The notes under the pieces were generated by a model. That model did not search any database. It had not been told where the DNA came from and saw only the letters and a program-made list of their open reading frames with translations. Below, piece after piece: positions 1-43,020 of a stretch of DNA of 64,000 bases. Made by a program: the position numbers and the translations under genes. Where the stretch lies: the NCBI GenBank assembly GCA_030062745.1, contig CP099849.1, forward strand, positions 10,948,144 to 11,012,143. Reading direction: 5' to 3'. This stretch comes from Capitulum mitella (lineage: Eukaryota; Arthropoda; Thecostraca; Pollicipedomorpha; Pollicipedidae). Position 1 is the first letter of the stretch; every line of letters begins with the position of its first letter.

Positions 1-1940
1 GGCAGCTTACATCCTGTTATTAGTGTAATGGCCACCGCATGCGCGTCTAATCGGCAAATAGATTCGGCTGGCACTGCATCGCCTGCCTGTGATTTTATTA
101 CGACTTAGATCTTGAAGTTGCTTTGTCAGGTATTGAAATGCGAGTTCCACGTAACAAGGTTTCCCCTATTCGACGAGAATTTCAATAGCTTACACAAATG
201 TTAACCAAAATAATGTGTGAGGAAAACCCTCTCAAAAATGAGAAAGCATACATATTAAGTGTAACGGAATCACACGATGAAGTTATTGGTCATGCGCAAG
301 TCTGTCAATCATTTTTGGTTCGACCATTTTCAGACGCGCAGAAAGAGCGTTGTTGAGAAGGGGACACGGCCATGCTCCGTAAATATCTTCTTTCCCAACA
401 AAGAGGTCCAAAAGACAGAAACTAGAGGACGTTTAAGAGTTAAAAAATATTCACGTTGTTTTAATGTCAGGTACCAGTGCGTTAAGTCATTTAACGGCAA
501 AATTATATTCCCGATGTAGGAATAAACTCAAAAGGAACGTTTTTCCGTGGCCGACGTTTCGAAAATACGTTAGGCCAATTTAGAATAATAACACTGCTGC
601 GTTTTCAGCACTCAATTCTTTGAAAAAAAAATATTTAGAGGCATCGTAAAATGTAGCTAAACCTAAAACATTTTAATCTCACCCATTGACACCCGAATAC
701 AGTTGGAAGTGGAATTATTGTTTCAAAAAAGTGTTAGCGGTGTTTTGCTGGCGTTCATTGGTCTTAGTCACGCGACAGTCGACGGTAGGACTTGGATAAA
801 TTGGACAGGGAAATTCGAGAAACCTGCTTTGAAATTCCGTTACCTTAGAGTTTTAAGGCGCGTGATACATAGCAAATCAATGTCTCCTACCGCGAAGTAC
901 TTACAGCTTTGCTTCCTACATGCAAAACAAGTGTCAAGGTGGAATGTTTTCTGTAAAGGAAAAGTTCGCACGTATTTTGAACCGATGTAGCAAAGTTCTT
1001 GGTTTTTAGTCTTAGAAGCCATTCTGTGAAATGTGTTGTCTCAAACGCTTACCCTGACGGAAAAACAAAGCGAATTCCCGTGGTTGTTCCGTGTGTCCTG
1101 TTCGGTCGTGTCCAGTTAACAGCTATAGCGTGACGCCAGACTGCTGCAGGGGGAACACCGTCTCCACTGCGTGAGCGGCGTCCTCCCCACGCGCACGGGC
1201 TCCGGTGTCGTGCCCACCTCATGACGCGTGACCTCAGCGAGACGCGAGCGATCCCGCCTGGGATGGAGGCGACGGCTGGACTCGGGCGGTGAAATTGGCG
1301 AACGGTTTCGCACGCCCAGTGGGCTGAATTATTGAACGTGCCGGCCAGTGCTGGGGTCACTGCGGTCAGCTCCATGCTAAATTGATATCGTGAAAAATGA
1401 TCTCGGGCACGTGGCGCCTATATATTCAGAGTCGTGTGAAAGACCGCGCGGAAAGTCCGGCTGCCGGGCGCTGTATTAGCCCGGCTGCAGCGGAGAGAAC
1501 GTGCGCGTTTGCAGTGGGTTATGGGTGCTCCGGAAAATCGACGACATCGACGACAGGCAAAACATTGTACCTAAACGTGTCGTCCGTCTAGCAGTTCATT
1601 AAAAAATAATTTTTTTATGTTGGCTGGGCCCGAGTTTCTGAGGGTTCCATGCACATTGTTTGAAGGATCGATTAATATGAAAGTCCTGATAAGGACATTC
1701 TGCTCCAGTTATCTTGAGGCAGGGCTACATAATGAATATGCGTGCTGTGCATGTGTTAAGCTCAAAGGATTGCAAAAGCGGTAAGGATAAAAACATCCTG
1801 AAAGTTACGGCAAAACTGGTGTCGTGCACAACGTATTAACATATAAAAAGAAAGTGCATTCATTTGCATGTTTTATTTGGTTGTATGGGTGGTAATATCG
1901 GATGGTAACTATAATAACTGGATGGTAATATCGGTTTTCC
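1..1940. other. No gene recognised; left edge
   Basis: Both strands were read and no conserved domain was found. About 1085-1590 is markedly GC- and CpG-richer than its surroundings and has short open frames on both strands, none protein-like. Because the ClC gene begins mid-protein at 5377, this stretch is probably one of its introns, but no ClC transmembrane exon was found here. Confidence 0.4.
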
Positions 1941-1944
1941 TTAA

Positions 1945-3146
1945 CCCTATTCCCAGAGGGCTAGACGGTATGGTCGATTCCCGGCACGGGGGCGGATTCG
2001 CCTGAGATCTCGAGAACTACACATCCGATTTCATCGCAACAAACGGCAATCGATTGGCCATGACGTTAACCACATTTTTATAAAAAGAAATTTTCAGAAT
2101 TTTGAAACTTGTAGAATACAGGGGGCAAAAATGTCAAAATTAGGGGTATTTTTCGACTTCTTATGACTCCGTTGTTTATGGACCGATTTCGATGAAACTG
2201 GCATGAATCGAGAGATTATGGATAGGGCTTTTACCATTGGTACACACATCTGAAATTTGGAAGAAATGCATGGGCGTTCACAGGGTTTTCAAAATAGGAG
2301 GATTAGTTTTCCAACAACTGAATGAACATAAAAGGCAGCAACACTTTTTTGGGTTCTGCTAGTCATGTTATGCTAAAGGAGTACAAATCGTATTACAGTG
2401 TTTGTATAATGTTAGTATAGGCGGTGCCAGGGACATGAAAAAGTGTGAACTGTCATTGTCATATGCTCCTCAGATCAACTTGTGACCTTTGAACTTAAAT
2501 GACCTCCAGTGACCTTGGGGTCACTTGGAATGATCTCGGGTACATTTAATATTATATGTAAATGTTTCCAATCATTTGAATTCATTTTATTTCAAAAATT
2601 CCGTTTTATGGCGATTGCAATATAGGGTACGCGCACTGACATTTTAGGTCATAGCTCCGTGACCCAATCTGATATCAAGGTTAAACTTAATACACAAGTA
2701 GAGGGCACCTTTCTACGGCACATATATTCCGGGTTTGGCATTTGAAAAACAGCGCCGAAATTATTGCAGTAAAACCAAATTTTGACTTTTTACCTTGACC
2801 TGACCTTGTAAAGTGACCTCAGATAAACAAAGTTATATCCGCACATTGCCCAACTATTTAGCTTTGCATGCATATAAAGTTTTAAGTTTTATTTTATAAA
2901 CGCTGTTTTTGGCAGACATTTTCCTTTTACCCTCAACATGGCCAAAAATGGCCTAAGGTGCCACCCAAAAACGTTGCCTGGCTCTGCCCCTGAGCAAAAT
3001 AGAATTTTGAAATTTTGTCACGGCACGTGGAAAGAATAGCTAGGAAAAGTCACCAAATTTCGTGAAGCTGCGTAAAAAGCCTGGAATTGGCAAGCAAAAA
3101 CCCGAGGGGGGGGGCGGATTCAGCCCACCCCCTGCCGGGAATAGGG
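1945..3146 (+). mobile_element. Non-autonomous piggyBac-type element (copy 1, ~1.2 kb)
   Basis: TTAA lies at 1941-1944 and at 3147-3150. Just inside, the ends are inverted repeats: CCCTATTCCC at the left and GGGAATAGGG at the right. A second inverted block lies further in: a G-rich tract plus GGCGGATTC near 2000 and its counterpart near 3115-3140. No transposase frame is present. The same sequence recurs in reverse orientation at 44574-45795 with the same TTAA-flanked ends, which confirms the boundaries. TTAA target sites with CCC-starting termini are known for the piggyBac superfamily; assignment to it is inference. The interior carries several TGACCT/AGGTCA half-sites, for example near 2480-2530 and 2795-2825. 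Confidence 0.75.
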
Positions 3147-3478
3147 TTAAATCTGTTTCGCAGTGCAAATGGTAGTAATGCTCGGCCCCAACCATTATAT
3201 TCCACTCAGTTTGCTCCCATGCTTCTCCAGCGTGATTTAGTTTTAGAAGGAAGAATATCGGTACCATCACATAAAAGCCCTAGTGAAAGCCCAAAAGAAA
3301 GTTCAAACCTTGACCTGGCCTAGGGGCATGCGTCCCCGGTAAAGCCATTGACCCACCCGAGATGAGAAGCACCAGTGCCCGTATCCCAACTTCAGAAAGT
3401 GCGAACTAGATCCTCATTCTCAACAACAAAGGTAAAAAGGCAGAAAACGCTTTTGCCCAAGGTCAAAGGCAGACTTAA

Positions 3479-4686
3479 CCCGCCTCCGACTGGGGGGGCA
3501 GTTGACCTCCCCCCTGAGGTTTTTCTGGGAAGGCGAAAGAACGAACAAACACAGAGCCACGAAACTTTGTGTACCTTTTGCTTGACCATTTTTACACCTT
3601 GTGTCAAGGTTTTGACCGCAGGTCAAGTCAGATGTCTCACCTAGGTCAGGTCAAAGAGACCTATGTCCAAAAACGTTTAGCGCCCTGTAACCTTTTCGGA
3701 AAGCAAGATATCACAATAATACTTTCAGGGATTAATGATCTTGATAAATGCAACGAATCTGTTATCTCAGATTTTTCGGAATTTTCGGGGTCATTGACCT
3801 AAGGTCAAGCCCATTTTTAAGACATGTCGTTTTTTTCGGGAATTCACGGACTATTTCACAACATTTTTAGTGTGGAGTGAAGTAGACATCTAGTTACCGT
3901 CATTGGGCAAAGTATCATTGACTTCCAGCCATTGACCTGAGGTCAGGTCACGAATAACTGTAGTGAGCCGAAATGTACCACTGTCAAAACCAGTGGTGAA
4001 TTATTCAGAATGGGTAGAAAATAGCAGAACTGGCTAATACAGACGTAAGTAATACCAGGAACCTCAAAAAGTTTTTAAAAAAATTCCATATTTTGGGAAT
4101 AAACAGGCTCTTGCGAATATAGCTCCACCAGTTGTGTAGAGTGGTAACGAATTTTTGCAAAATTTAGCCATGAAAAACCATCACAAGAACCGCTAAGATC
4201 AATAAAATTTACATGGATAGGCTTATATCGCGAAAATAAAGGAACACTTAAATAAGTTCCCGTCAATTTCTTACTGCGTACGGCTGCGGCGCACGCCGAC
4301 AGCCGGCGCGAAAATTGCCGTGTCTTCAACTCAACGTTTCGGCGTATATATTGAACAAATCCGAGATATTAGATGTGTATCGGCATTTGCGGAACTTTAC
4401 TTGTGCGCCGGCGCCGTTACCTAAGCGTTATTAGTCACAGCCCTTGAGATCCAGGCCATTTTTCGGTCTCATGCAGTCGGCTATGAGAAAACATATATAG
4501 GACATAAATTGCGTACGTATTATCTAAAACTAAAAATGGGACCAGTTTTGAGCTGTACTCGTCACAAGCTTTCCAACGGTATGCTTATTTTTATCGTGCG
4601 ACCAACCTTTCGTCAGGTAGAGGGGGGCGGCCAGCTGCCCCCCCCCCGTCGGGCATGATCGTAACCGACCGACGGTCGTGCGCGGG
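3479..4686 (-). mobile_element. Related TTAA-flanked non-autonomous element (~1.2 kb)
   Basis: TTAA at 3475-3478 and 4687-4690 encloses 1208 bp, almost the same length as the 1945-3146 element. The ends are inverted: TTAACCCGC at the left and GCGGGTTAA at the right. Inside each end is an inverted G/C-rich block (CCGACTGGGGGGGCAG near 3487; its inverted counterpart near 4625-4655). The right end has an extra ~35 bp before that block, as the left end of copy 1 does, so I orient this copy on the minus strand. The interior has everted TGACCT-n-AGGTCA pairs near 3795 and 3933. No coding frame. A divergent subfamily of copy 1 is the simplest reading. Confidence 0.6.
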
Positions 4687-4690
4687 TTAA

Positions 4691-5376
4691 GAAAGACGAA
4701 TGGTTGCATCTGCCATGTTTTGTGGATTTCACAAGTGTTTTTTATTTGATTTATAGCACAGAATGTTATGCCACTTTCGCTTTTTTATATGGATTTCTGA
4801 GCGGTGTTGGCCTATTGGCCTCAGTGGTCTGGGTGACCCTGAATTAAAGAAATACGCAACGTGCAACAATATTTCAGGAAAAGTTACGACTTGCCTTGCG
4901 CCTCCACGGCTTTCCTTTTTTCGTTAGCGTAGCAAAGGGGAGAAGCCTCGATGTGTGATTTTAAAACTGATTGCGTCATGCCGACCTTTTTCGGCGGATA
5001 TGGACATTTTTGACTCTTACGATGTTCAACTAGGAGTTTAAAGATTGCAGACAGTATTGCTCCTAATGGCACCCATGAGGCACTGTTGTTTCAACTGAAT
5101 GATTTCTGACGACTTTATGCTTTTACCTATTAATCCATTACATTTCTCATTGACTCTGTGCTGTAATAGCCCCAGCCAGTGTTGGTCCTGCTAGGTTGGA
5201 AAGACAAATACAAACGCACTCATCCCTTGTTAATAATAATTTCTAGGTGTTTCCTTTGCCGAGTACTTGAATTGCCGTTTTCGACCCTCCCCCTCCAATG
5301 TGTATGGTTTCAAAGACACCCTGAGTGACAGCCATGTATTTCCGGAGTGTGACATTGATGTGCTACAACTCCCAAG
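4691..5376. other. No gene recognised; region before first identified ClC exon
   Basis: AT-rich sequence without a recognisable exon or repeat. The last bases before 5377 act as a 3' splice site (an AG at 5375-5376). A frame open from about 5304 into the exon is short and does not resemble the usual ClC sequence between the last helix and CBS1. Confidence 0.4.
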
Positions 5377-37093
<31,717 letters not shown>

Positions 37094-38265
37094 CCCGGCC
37101 CCCCGGCGGCGCTCCTGCCGCGTCTGACAGGGCCGCAGGGCGAGCCAGCGCCGCGCTCATCGTGTCATCGTCAGCCGCGGGACATTGCCAGCTGCAGGAC
37201 ATCGGCAGCGTCAGGACACTGTCAGCTGCAGGACAGCGGGGAACCTCGCCAGGCGGACCGGATGGGTGCCCTCTGGGCCTGATTCAGACAAGCTCACACG
37301 AACGACACGCGAATGGCTATGGGAGAAGATCACCTGAGGCCTTTTGGCCAGGCCCTACTCTCGGGCCACCATAATGCTGTGCTCGGGTGATAGTCGCGTA
37401 ATGTGGTCCCGTTGACACTTGGTCTCTCTCGGCGGACCAGCGGCGCGAATACGTGGTCCGAGCGCACGAGGTCCGAGGGGCTCATCAGAGCTTCTCCTGG
37501 CAGGTGCCGGACGTGGGACCTGAACGTGAATGGTGAATACCACAGAGCGTCTTTTTCGCCTCAGCGCAGTACGTGCATGTGAGATGTATAAAGTTATTCC
37601 CTAGGCTCACTTTAGATCATGGCAAGGTACATTCAGACTGCGGTCATGTCTGGCTGTCCGGCGGGTGTATGTCAGTGCCTTCTGTTATCAGAATAGTCGA
37701 ACAGACTCGTTCACTTGACGAATCCGCTTATCTCGGTTACTTAGCGTACGAGCAAATCGTCCGGTACGTCTTCGCCTGCCCGCGATCTTAACGCGTTGTT
37801 TGTTTTAAGATAGAAGCAGCAACGCGCAACCCTGCATCTGCTGTCGTTTTGATAGACCCACTGCTATTTTATCACTGGAATCACTTCAGGACGTTCGTGT
37901 ATTACATCTGTGGGGACCGCGGCGTTAACTTCCGCCATCATGGTGCGCTCGCCGGCCGGGCGTGTTCCACGTATGCCTAAGCCATTGTTGTTTTTGGCGA
38001 GATGGCGCGCTTTTGTCGCTGCGATTACATGCCAGCTGCACTGAAGCTGCCAATATTTCTCATATCAATTACTTGTCCGTCATTGTGATTTCGCATGCGT
38101 GAAAATTTGAGGGTCTTCCGAGCACAAAGCGTATAGTATCGCACGATGGTAATTTCTTATTATGTGCACTTCCTCCTTGGTTGCGAGAGGGCTATTAGGA
38201 CCGATTCTGTATATTAATGTACATTCATGAATTCCCATTAGCAACAATATATCAGCATCCTTCAT
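37094..38265. other. ClC 3' flank / 3'UTR
   Basis: GC-rich to about 37560, with a short CGTCTGACAGGGC repetition and GCTGCAGGACA (37190-37235), then AT-richer. The 3' end of the ClC transcript should lie here. No other gene recognised. Confidence 0.4.
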
Positions 38266-38865
38266 CTCCTGAAACGAGTGCTTGGCGATCCCGCCCCGAC
38301 TGCGGCCAAAACAAGTTTCGGCGGCGCCAGAGCCGAATGTCCTACTTCTCTCGGCCGGTCTTTTCGAGTCCGTGCCGCGGCCTGGCGGCGTGCGCCCTGG
38401 GAGGACGCATGTTCCAGCGACACGCCCGATGTGGCCAAACCATTTCCGCCACGGTCCCAAATGGCGCGCCGTTTCCTGCCGAGGAACGGAACGCCGCGAG
38501 CAAAAACAGCGGCCGGCGGCCGGCGGCCGGCGTCAGAGGCGGCGCCAGCGGGGCGGCCGGGCAGGCGCGAGCCGCCGCCGGAGCCGGACGGCAAAGGACG
38601 CGCGTCCCGCCTCCCGGCCGGGCCGCCTGGAGCCGCCGCTGCCGGGCCGGGCGAGACCCGACCCGGCGGCCCCCTCCCGGGCCGACACGTGACCCGGCCG
38701 CCATCTGGCGGCGGCGGCCGGCTCCCACAGGCGGGGACGAGTGTCGGCCGCGGTCAGCGGGCGGCCGACGGACGCAGGAGGCCGCCGAATGGCTGCCGAC
38801 ACGAGCCGGCGCCACACTACACGGCCACGCGGACGAGGCGTCGGCGGCTCGCTGAACGTTTCCAC
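38266..38865. promoter_or_regulatory. CpG-rich island
   Basis: About 600 bp of very GC- and CpG-rich DNA (for example GGCCGGCGGCCGGCGGCCGG near 38510) sharply bounded by AT-rich DNA. Frames of over 100 codons are open on both strands in several registers, the signature of composition rather than coding. It may be a promoter island of an unrecognised gene; no transcription start can be assigned. Confidence 0.35.
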
Positions 38866-38877
38866 TCGCTGATTTAT

Positions 38878-39050
38878 GCCGTCAATGGCCGTGCCAGTAA
38901 TCCTCGTATGTTGTCAGTGGCCGCCGCCAGGACCCGGCGCGTGCCGGCAGTGGCCGCCCCCAGCAGCTGGCGTACGCCGTCAGCGGCCGCCGAACCTGTT
39001 CAGAGGAGCGGGGCAATGGCCGCCCCCGCCGCGCAGTGTCGCCTTCTGGG
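38878..39050. repeat. Degenerate ~34-bp tandem repeat
   Basis: About five units with GTCAGTGGCCGCC or GGCAGTGGCCGCC followed by variable GC-rich sequence. Confidence 0.55.
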
Positions 39051-40984
39051 CGCCGCTCTCAGAGGCGGCAGCTGGAGGCCGGAGTGACCCCATTTGTCGC
39101 CGGTTGTGCCCGTTGACCGGCCGTTTGGTCCGTTTGTGGGGGTGGCCTGGTGCGGTCGGTGCTCGTGGCCCGAGCGACTCTAAAAGGTCCGTACACGTGG
39201 GCCGCGGCACCGCCCCGGCAGCGGGAAAGGAACGGTTAGCTTCCCGCATCGTCAGCGTTTTGACTGCCGTAAACCGCTGCAACCAACTCTCTGACGTTGT
39301 TCTGGTTTTTAAAGCACCGTTATTGCCGGCATCGATTCCGGACTGCTGGCCCCTCGTGACCGTTCGGATCGCTGTATGACCAACCGCTCTTCCGAGGCAT
39401 GACACATCAGTTCTGTTTTCACGGGAGTGGAACTCCATGCCTCTGTGTCATTAATGTTATTAAGAGAAACACTGCCGCTAAAGGACATTCGTTTACCTCG
39501 ATGTCCACTTTCGTTTTCGCAAACCTTCACAACAGCCTTCTTATGTGCATCGACTTATAACCTGAGATCAAGCAGAAGAAAGGTAGGCACCCCTCTCGTT
39601 TAGCCGGCAGTCTGACAAATCGTATCGTCTACACTCGTTAGGTATTGGCTTTATGCCGCAGTGGACAGGGACCAAGGGTTCTCCATATAAACTGCCGAAT
39701 TATTTTGTCATCAAATGAAGCCCAATGATTTTAACTGCCGTGTTGTCGGAGTTTAATCACAGTGTCGTTCGCTGTCACTTCAGGGATGAAACCGTTCATG
39801 TTCCAACAATTGAAACTAATGAAGGAATTACCGGCGTTTCCTGCTGACACGTTATCGTCGAGCCCAGATGTGTTGATCGATAATCCATTGTGTCAGTAGT
39901 TCGAACGACGGCTGGTACGATGCAGGCCTTTAATCTTGATGGTCTTTGATAGAGTGCCGTTTATGCTATTCTATTTGAGCGCGAATGAACTCGGTTAGCG
40001 CCCCTGAAGTTTTCGCTTGACTGTCGCCACAGCAGTGTGCCATGCACACACAGTTTTCGATCTAAGTGCTGCAAAGTGCAGTTGTGGGCTTGTCATGGGC
40101 ATTTGAATGGAAGTTCAAGTTCGTTGTTCCTGCAGTGCCACATTTCCATGAAGAATGGATAGCAATGGTTGGCATCACGGGCATGGGCGCATCTAGGATT
40201 TTGTGACTGAGTGCAGTCTTCATGATGGGTGCCTGCATTATCGATGCCTCTCCCCCGTGAAAATTCCCTTCTGTAGTCTTTATTGCGCCTCCAGAAAATT
40301 GTGTGGGACGTCCGGACCTTCAAAGGATCACTGATACAGCACGACAGCCCCAGACCCTCTACGGGATTTTTCGGAGTTTGTGGGGACACACTTACGGCTT
40401 TTTAGGGCCTTAGAATTTTCCGAGGGCCCCTCGGGCAGCAAAAACCCTTAATTTATGGGAGCCCTAGGTTCTTTTGTGGCCCTTTAGGAGCGTGGTGACG
40501 ACCTCATATTGGAGACAGGTTAACTCCGCACAAAGTCCTTTCGGGGCCTTCATGAGAGTCATGAAATTGTTATGAATCGTTAGACAGCCATGACGACCGC
40601 CGAAATATATTTACGTTCTCCCTGTAGACTTCCATGAGGTCCATTCGAAACTTTCCGAGAAACGTCAGATCCCCATGAGGACCCGTTAAAGCTTTTATAC
40701 CTTAACGAGGCTTCCTCACACTGCCCGACATGCCCGTAAGACTTTTATTGAGGTTTCTGCGTTTTCTTGAACACTACGGAGCCTGGCACGAGACATTTGG
40801 GACTTTTTGGAAGGATCTTTATAGTATTGCAAGGTTGTGCTGAGTCAAAATGTGTTGCTTAGGCATCTTTCGGCAACTGTGGGACCCTTGCGAACGTTTT
40901 GAGGGTCTTTCAGAGCGTAGCAAGAGAATTCTCAGATACACTGTCCGCCGATAAGAAATGTGCCCGCCTTTCCTGACTGGTCGG
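39051..40984. other. No gene recognised
   Basis: GC-rich to 39250, then ordinary AT-rich DNA. 40370-40800 has loosely recurring GGGCC/CCCTTA and CCATGAGG blocks that might be a very decayed repeat. No domain similarity in any frame. Confidence 0.4.
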
Positions 40985-41270
40985 ACAGTCCGCTGGTATG
41001 TGCCCTTACCCGACATGACATGGCCACGTGGTCCGCTGGTAAGAGATGTGTCCGCCTTACTTGACCAGTCACGCGGGCCGCCGGTAAGTGATATGTCCTA
41101 AGCCGGCCGGTCACACGGTCCGCCGGTAGGAGATGTGTCCGCCCTACCTGACCGGCCACACGGGTCGCCGGTAAGTGACATGTCCGCCTTACCTGACCAG
41201 TCACGCGGGCCGGCGGTGAGTGGTTTGTCCTAACCCGGCCGGTCACACGGTCCGCAGGTAAGAGATGAAT
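40985..41270. repeat. 43-46-bp minisatellite, 7 copies, with donor-like motifs
   Basis: Seven units start near 40990, 41036, 41081, 41123, 41167, 41212 and 41255. Each begins with a 5'-splice-like GGTAAGTG, GGTAAGAG, GGTGAGTG, GGTAGGAG or GGTATGTG, followed by ATGTCC and CGGTCACACGG-type sequence. In several units the opposite strand has CAGGTAAGG. Confidence 0.85.
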
Positions 41271-42644
41271 CGGCCGCGGTCGGCGCGCTCGCGGACACCG
41301 AGCGGCCGCTATTGATCGCGTGCGGCCTAGCTCAGGGACCGGTCACCGGCTTACCTCTGCTGCCGTCATGCCATTGTCCGGCGTGCCCGACCGGCCGGCG
41401 TCGGTCAACATGATGTATTTGCGCGCCATTAGGCGCTGGTCGCAGCGGCAAACTACCTGCAATGTCCATCTCGACCCATGTCGCTGTCACGGCTAAGTTA
41501 ACCTTACAGAGATAGATGCACAAGAGAGACGAGCTGGCTTTTTACGAATAGTGCAGATACCTGTTTCACACTATAGATATTCCCACACGCGGCCTCAGGC
41601 ACATGTTCGAATCATTCAAACGTGACGCTAATACGATAGTGAGGAACCGAAGAACAACGAGAAAGAGAGATGCAGATGGACAAACAAAGCAACGGTCACA
41701 CAAAGCCACCACTGAGAGGTTAATGAGGCCCTTGGGATCATGTCCCCCCCCCTCTCTCTCTCCCTCCATTGGGCAGGAGGTTTATACCTGCCAAATGTGC
41801 GCATGAAAACGGCGATTTCTTGCTGGGACTACTCTAGACGATGAATTACATCAAAGCCATGCAGAGTAGGCCTATGTGTGTCTCCGCTGTACCCTTTGCC
41901 GTATTTAGGCTATTTTTCGTCATACCCTTTATTTTCAGGCTTAGCACTTGTTAGCTCGGGCGGGGCAAACTAATGTGGAAAAACGTTTCCTTTGATCTCT
42001 CTCTTATCCACGGTGCTACGCTCACAGGGTACCTCGGGTTATCGATTCAGCTCCAGCCATGTTACACCAGTGTCGGAGTTCCAATGCTGCCCGACGCCAC
42101 GGCGACGAAACCTGCGCCTGAACAATGAACAACGCTGATATAGCAGGGGCTCTGATCCAACTGTAGCGATACGAACGGCATTGCTGGCGAATTCCCTGGG
42201 TAGGCACCTAGAATAGCAGTTCTTACCCAAGTTCAACTTGAAGATTCTCCGAAGTTCTGCTTCCTTTGTCTGTTGTTTCCTCTCTTATCGAATTGATTCT
42301 GTTGATCTTGTGAGGTGCCTCCATTTCCACCCACCGGATTCGGCAACCTTGTTAAAGTTTATCACTTTGTTTTCATCATAAGAATCCGTTCCTTCTTTGA
42401 CGCTTCGACAGCATCATTGTCGCTCGTCTCAAAACGTTCACAGAGTGGACTGAAAGATCCCGTGGATGGGGCGTGGCGGTATGGCGCCGGTCCTGGTGCA
42501 GCGTACCGGCGGTCGTTATCTGGTGACGTTCACTCAGGTGCGCAAACGGGCGTTTTGAACTAACTCTGACACTTCAGCCTGAGCTCTGAGACGCTGTGGG
42601 CGGACACCGCGGGTCTTAACTCCGACGTCGTCTGTGTCGCCGGC
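41271..42644. other. No gene recognised
   Basis: GC-rich to 41450. A minus-strand frame near 41354-41452 starting MARKYIMLTDAG and ending at CAGAG|GTAAGC looks like a possible small exon but has no recognised family. A short C/T-rich run lies at 41742-41766. The rest is unassigned. Confidence 0.35.
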
Positions 42645-43020
42645 TGGTAAACCAGTGGCAGCCAGTGGACGGGGTACCGGTGAGGGGGGAGGTTCTGCTG
42701 GACTGTGCGCGGCGGTAGCCAGTAGACGGGGTACCAGTGAGGGGGGAGGTTCTGCTACACTGTGCGCGGCGGTAGCCAGTGCACGGGGTACCGGTGAGGG
42801 GGGAGGTTCTGCTGGACTGTGCACGGCGGTAGCCAGTTGACGGGATGCCAGAGAGAGAGGGGTGGGGGTTCTGCCGGACTATGCGCGGCAGTAACCAGTG
42901 GACGGGATAACAATGGGGGGGGGGGAGTCTGCCGGATTGTGCGCGGCGGTAGCCAGTGGACGGGATAACAATGGGGGGAGGTTCTGCTGGACTGAGCGCG
43001 GCGGTAGCCAGTGGACGGCG
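42645..43020. repeat. 55-62-bp minisatellite, ~6 copies, abutting the AGMO copy
   Basis: Units contain GGAGGTTCTGCTGGACTGTG and CGGCGGTAGCCAGTGGACGG. The last unit ends in AGTGGACGGCGCAG at 43022, immediately followed by AGMO-like coding sequence. Units 4-6 differ by G-run length. Confidence 0.9.

Noticed and set aside
1..5376. Search for upstream ClC transmembrane exons
   Set aside because: No GxGIPE-like, GKxGP-like or other ClC pore motif was found in any frame, so those exons are taken to lie left of the window.
38217..39379. Several 110-269-codon frames on both strands
   Set aside because: CpG-rich composition removes stop codons in all registers; no register shows a conserved motif.
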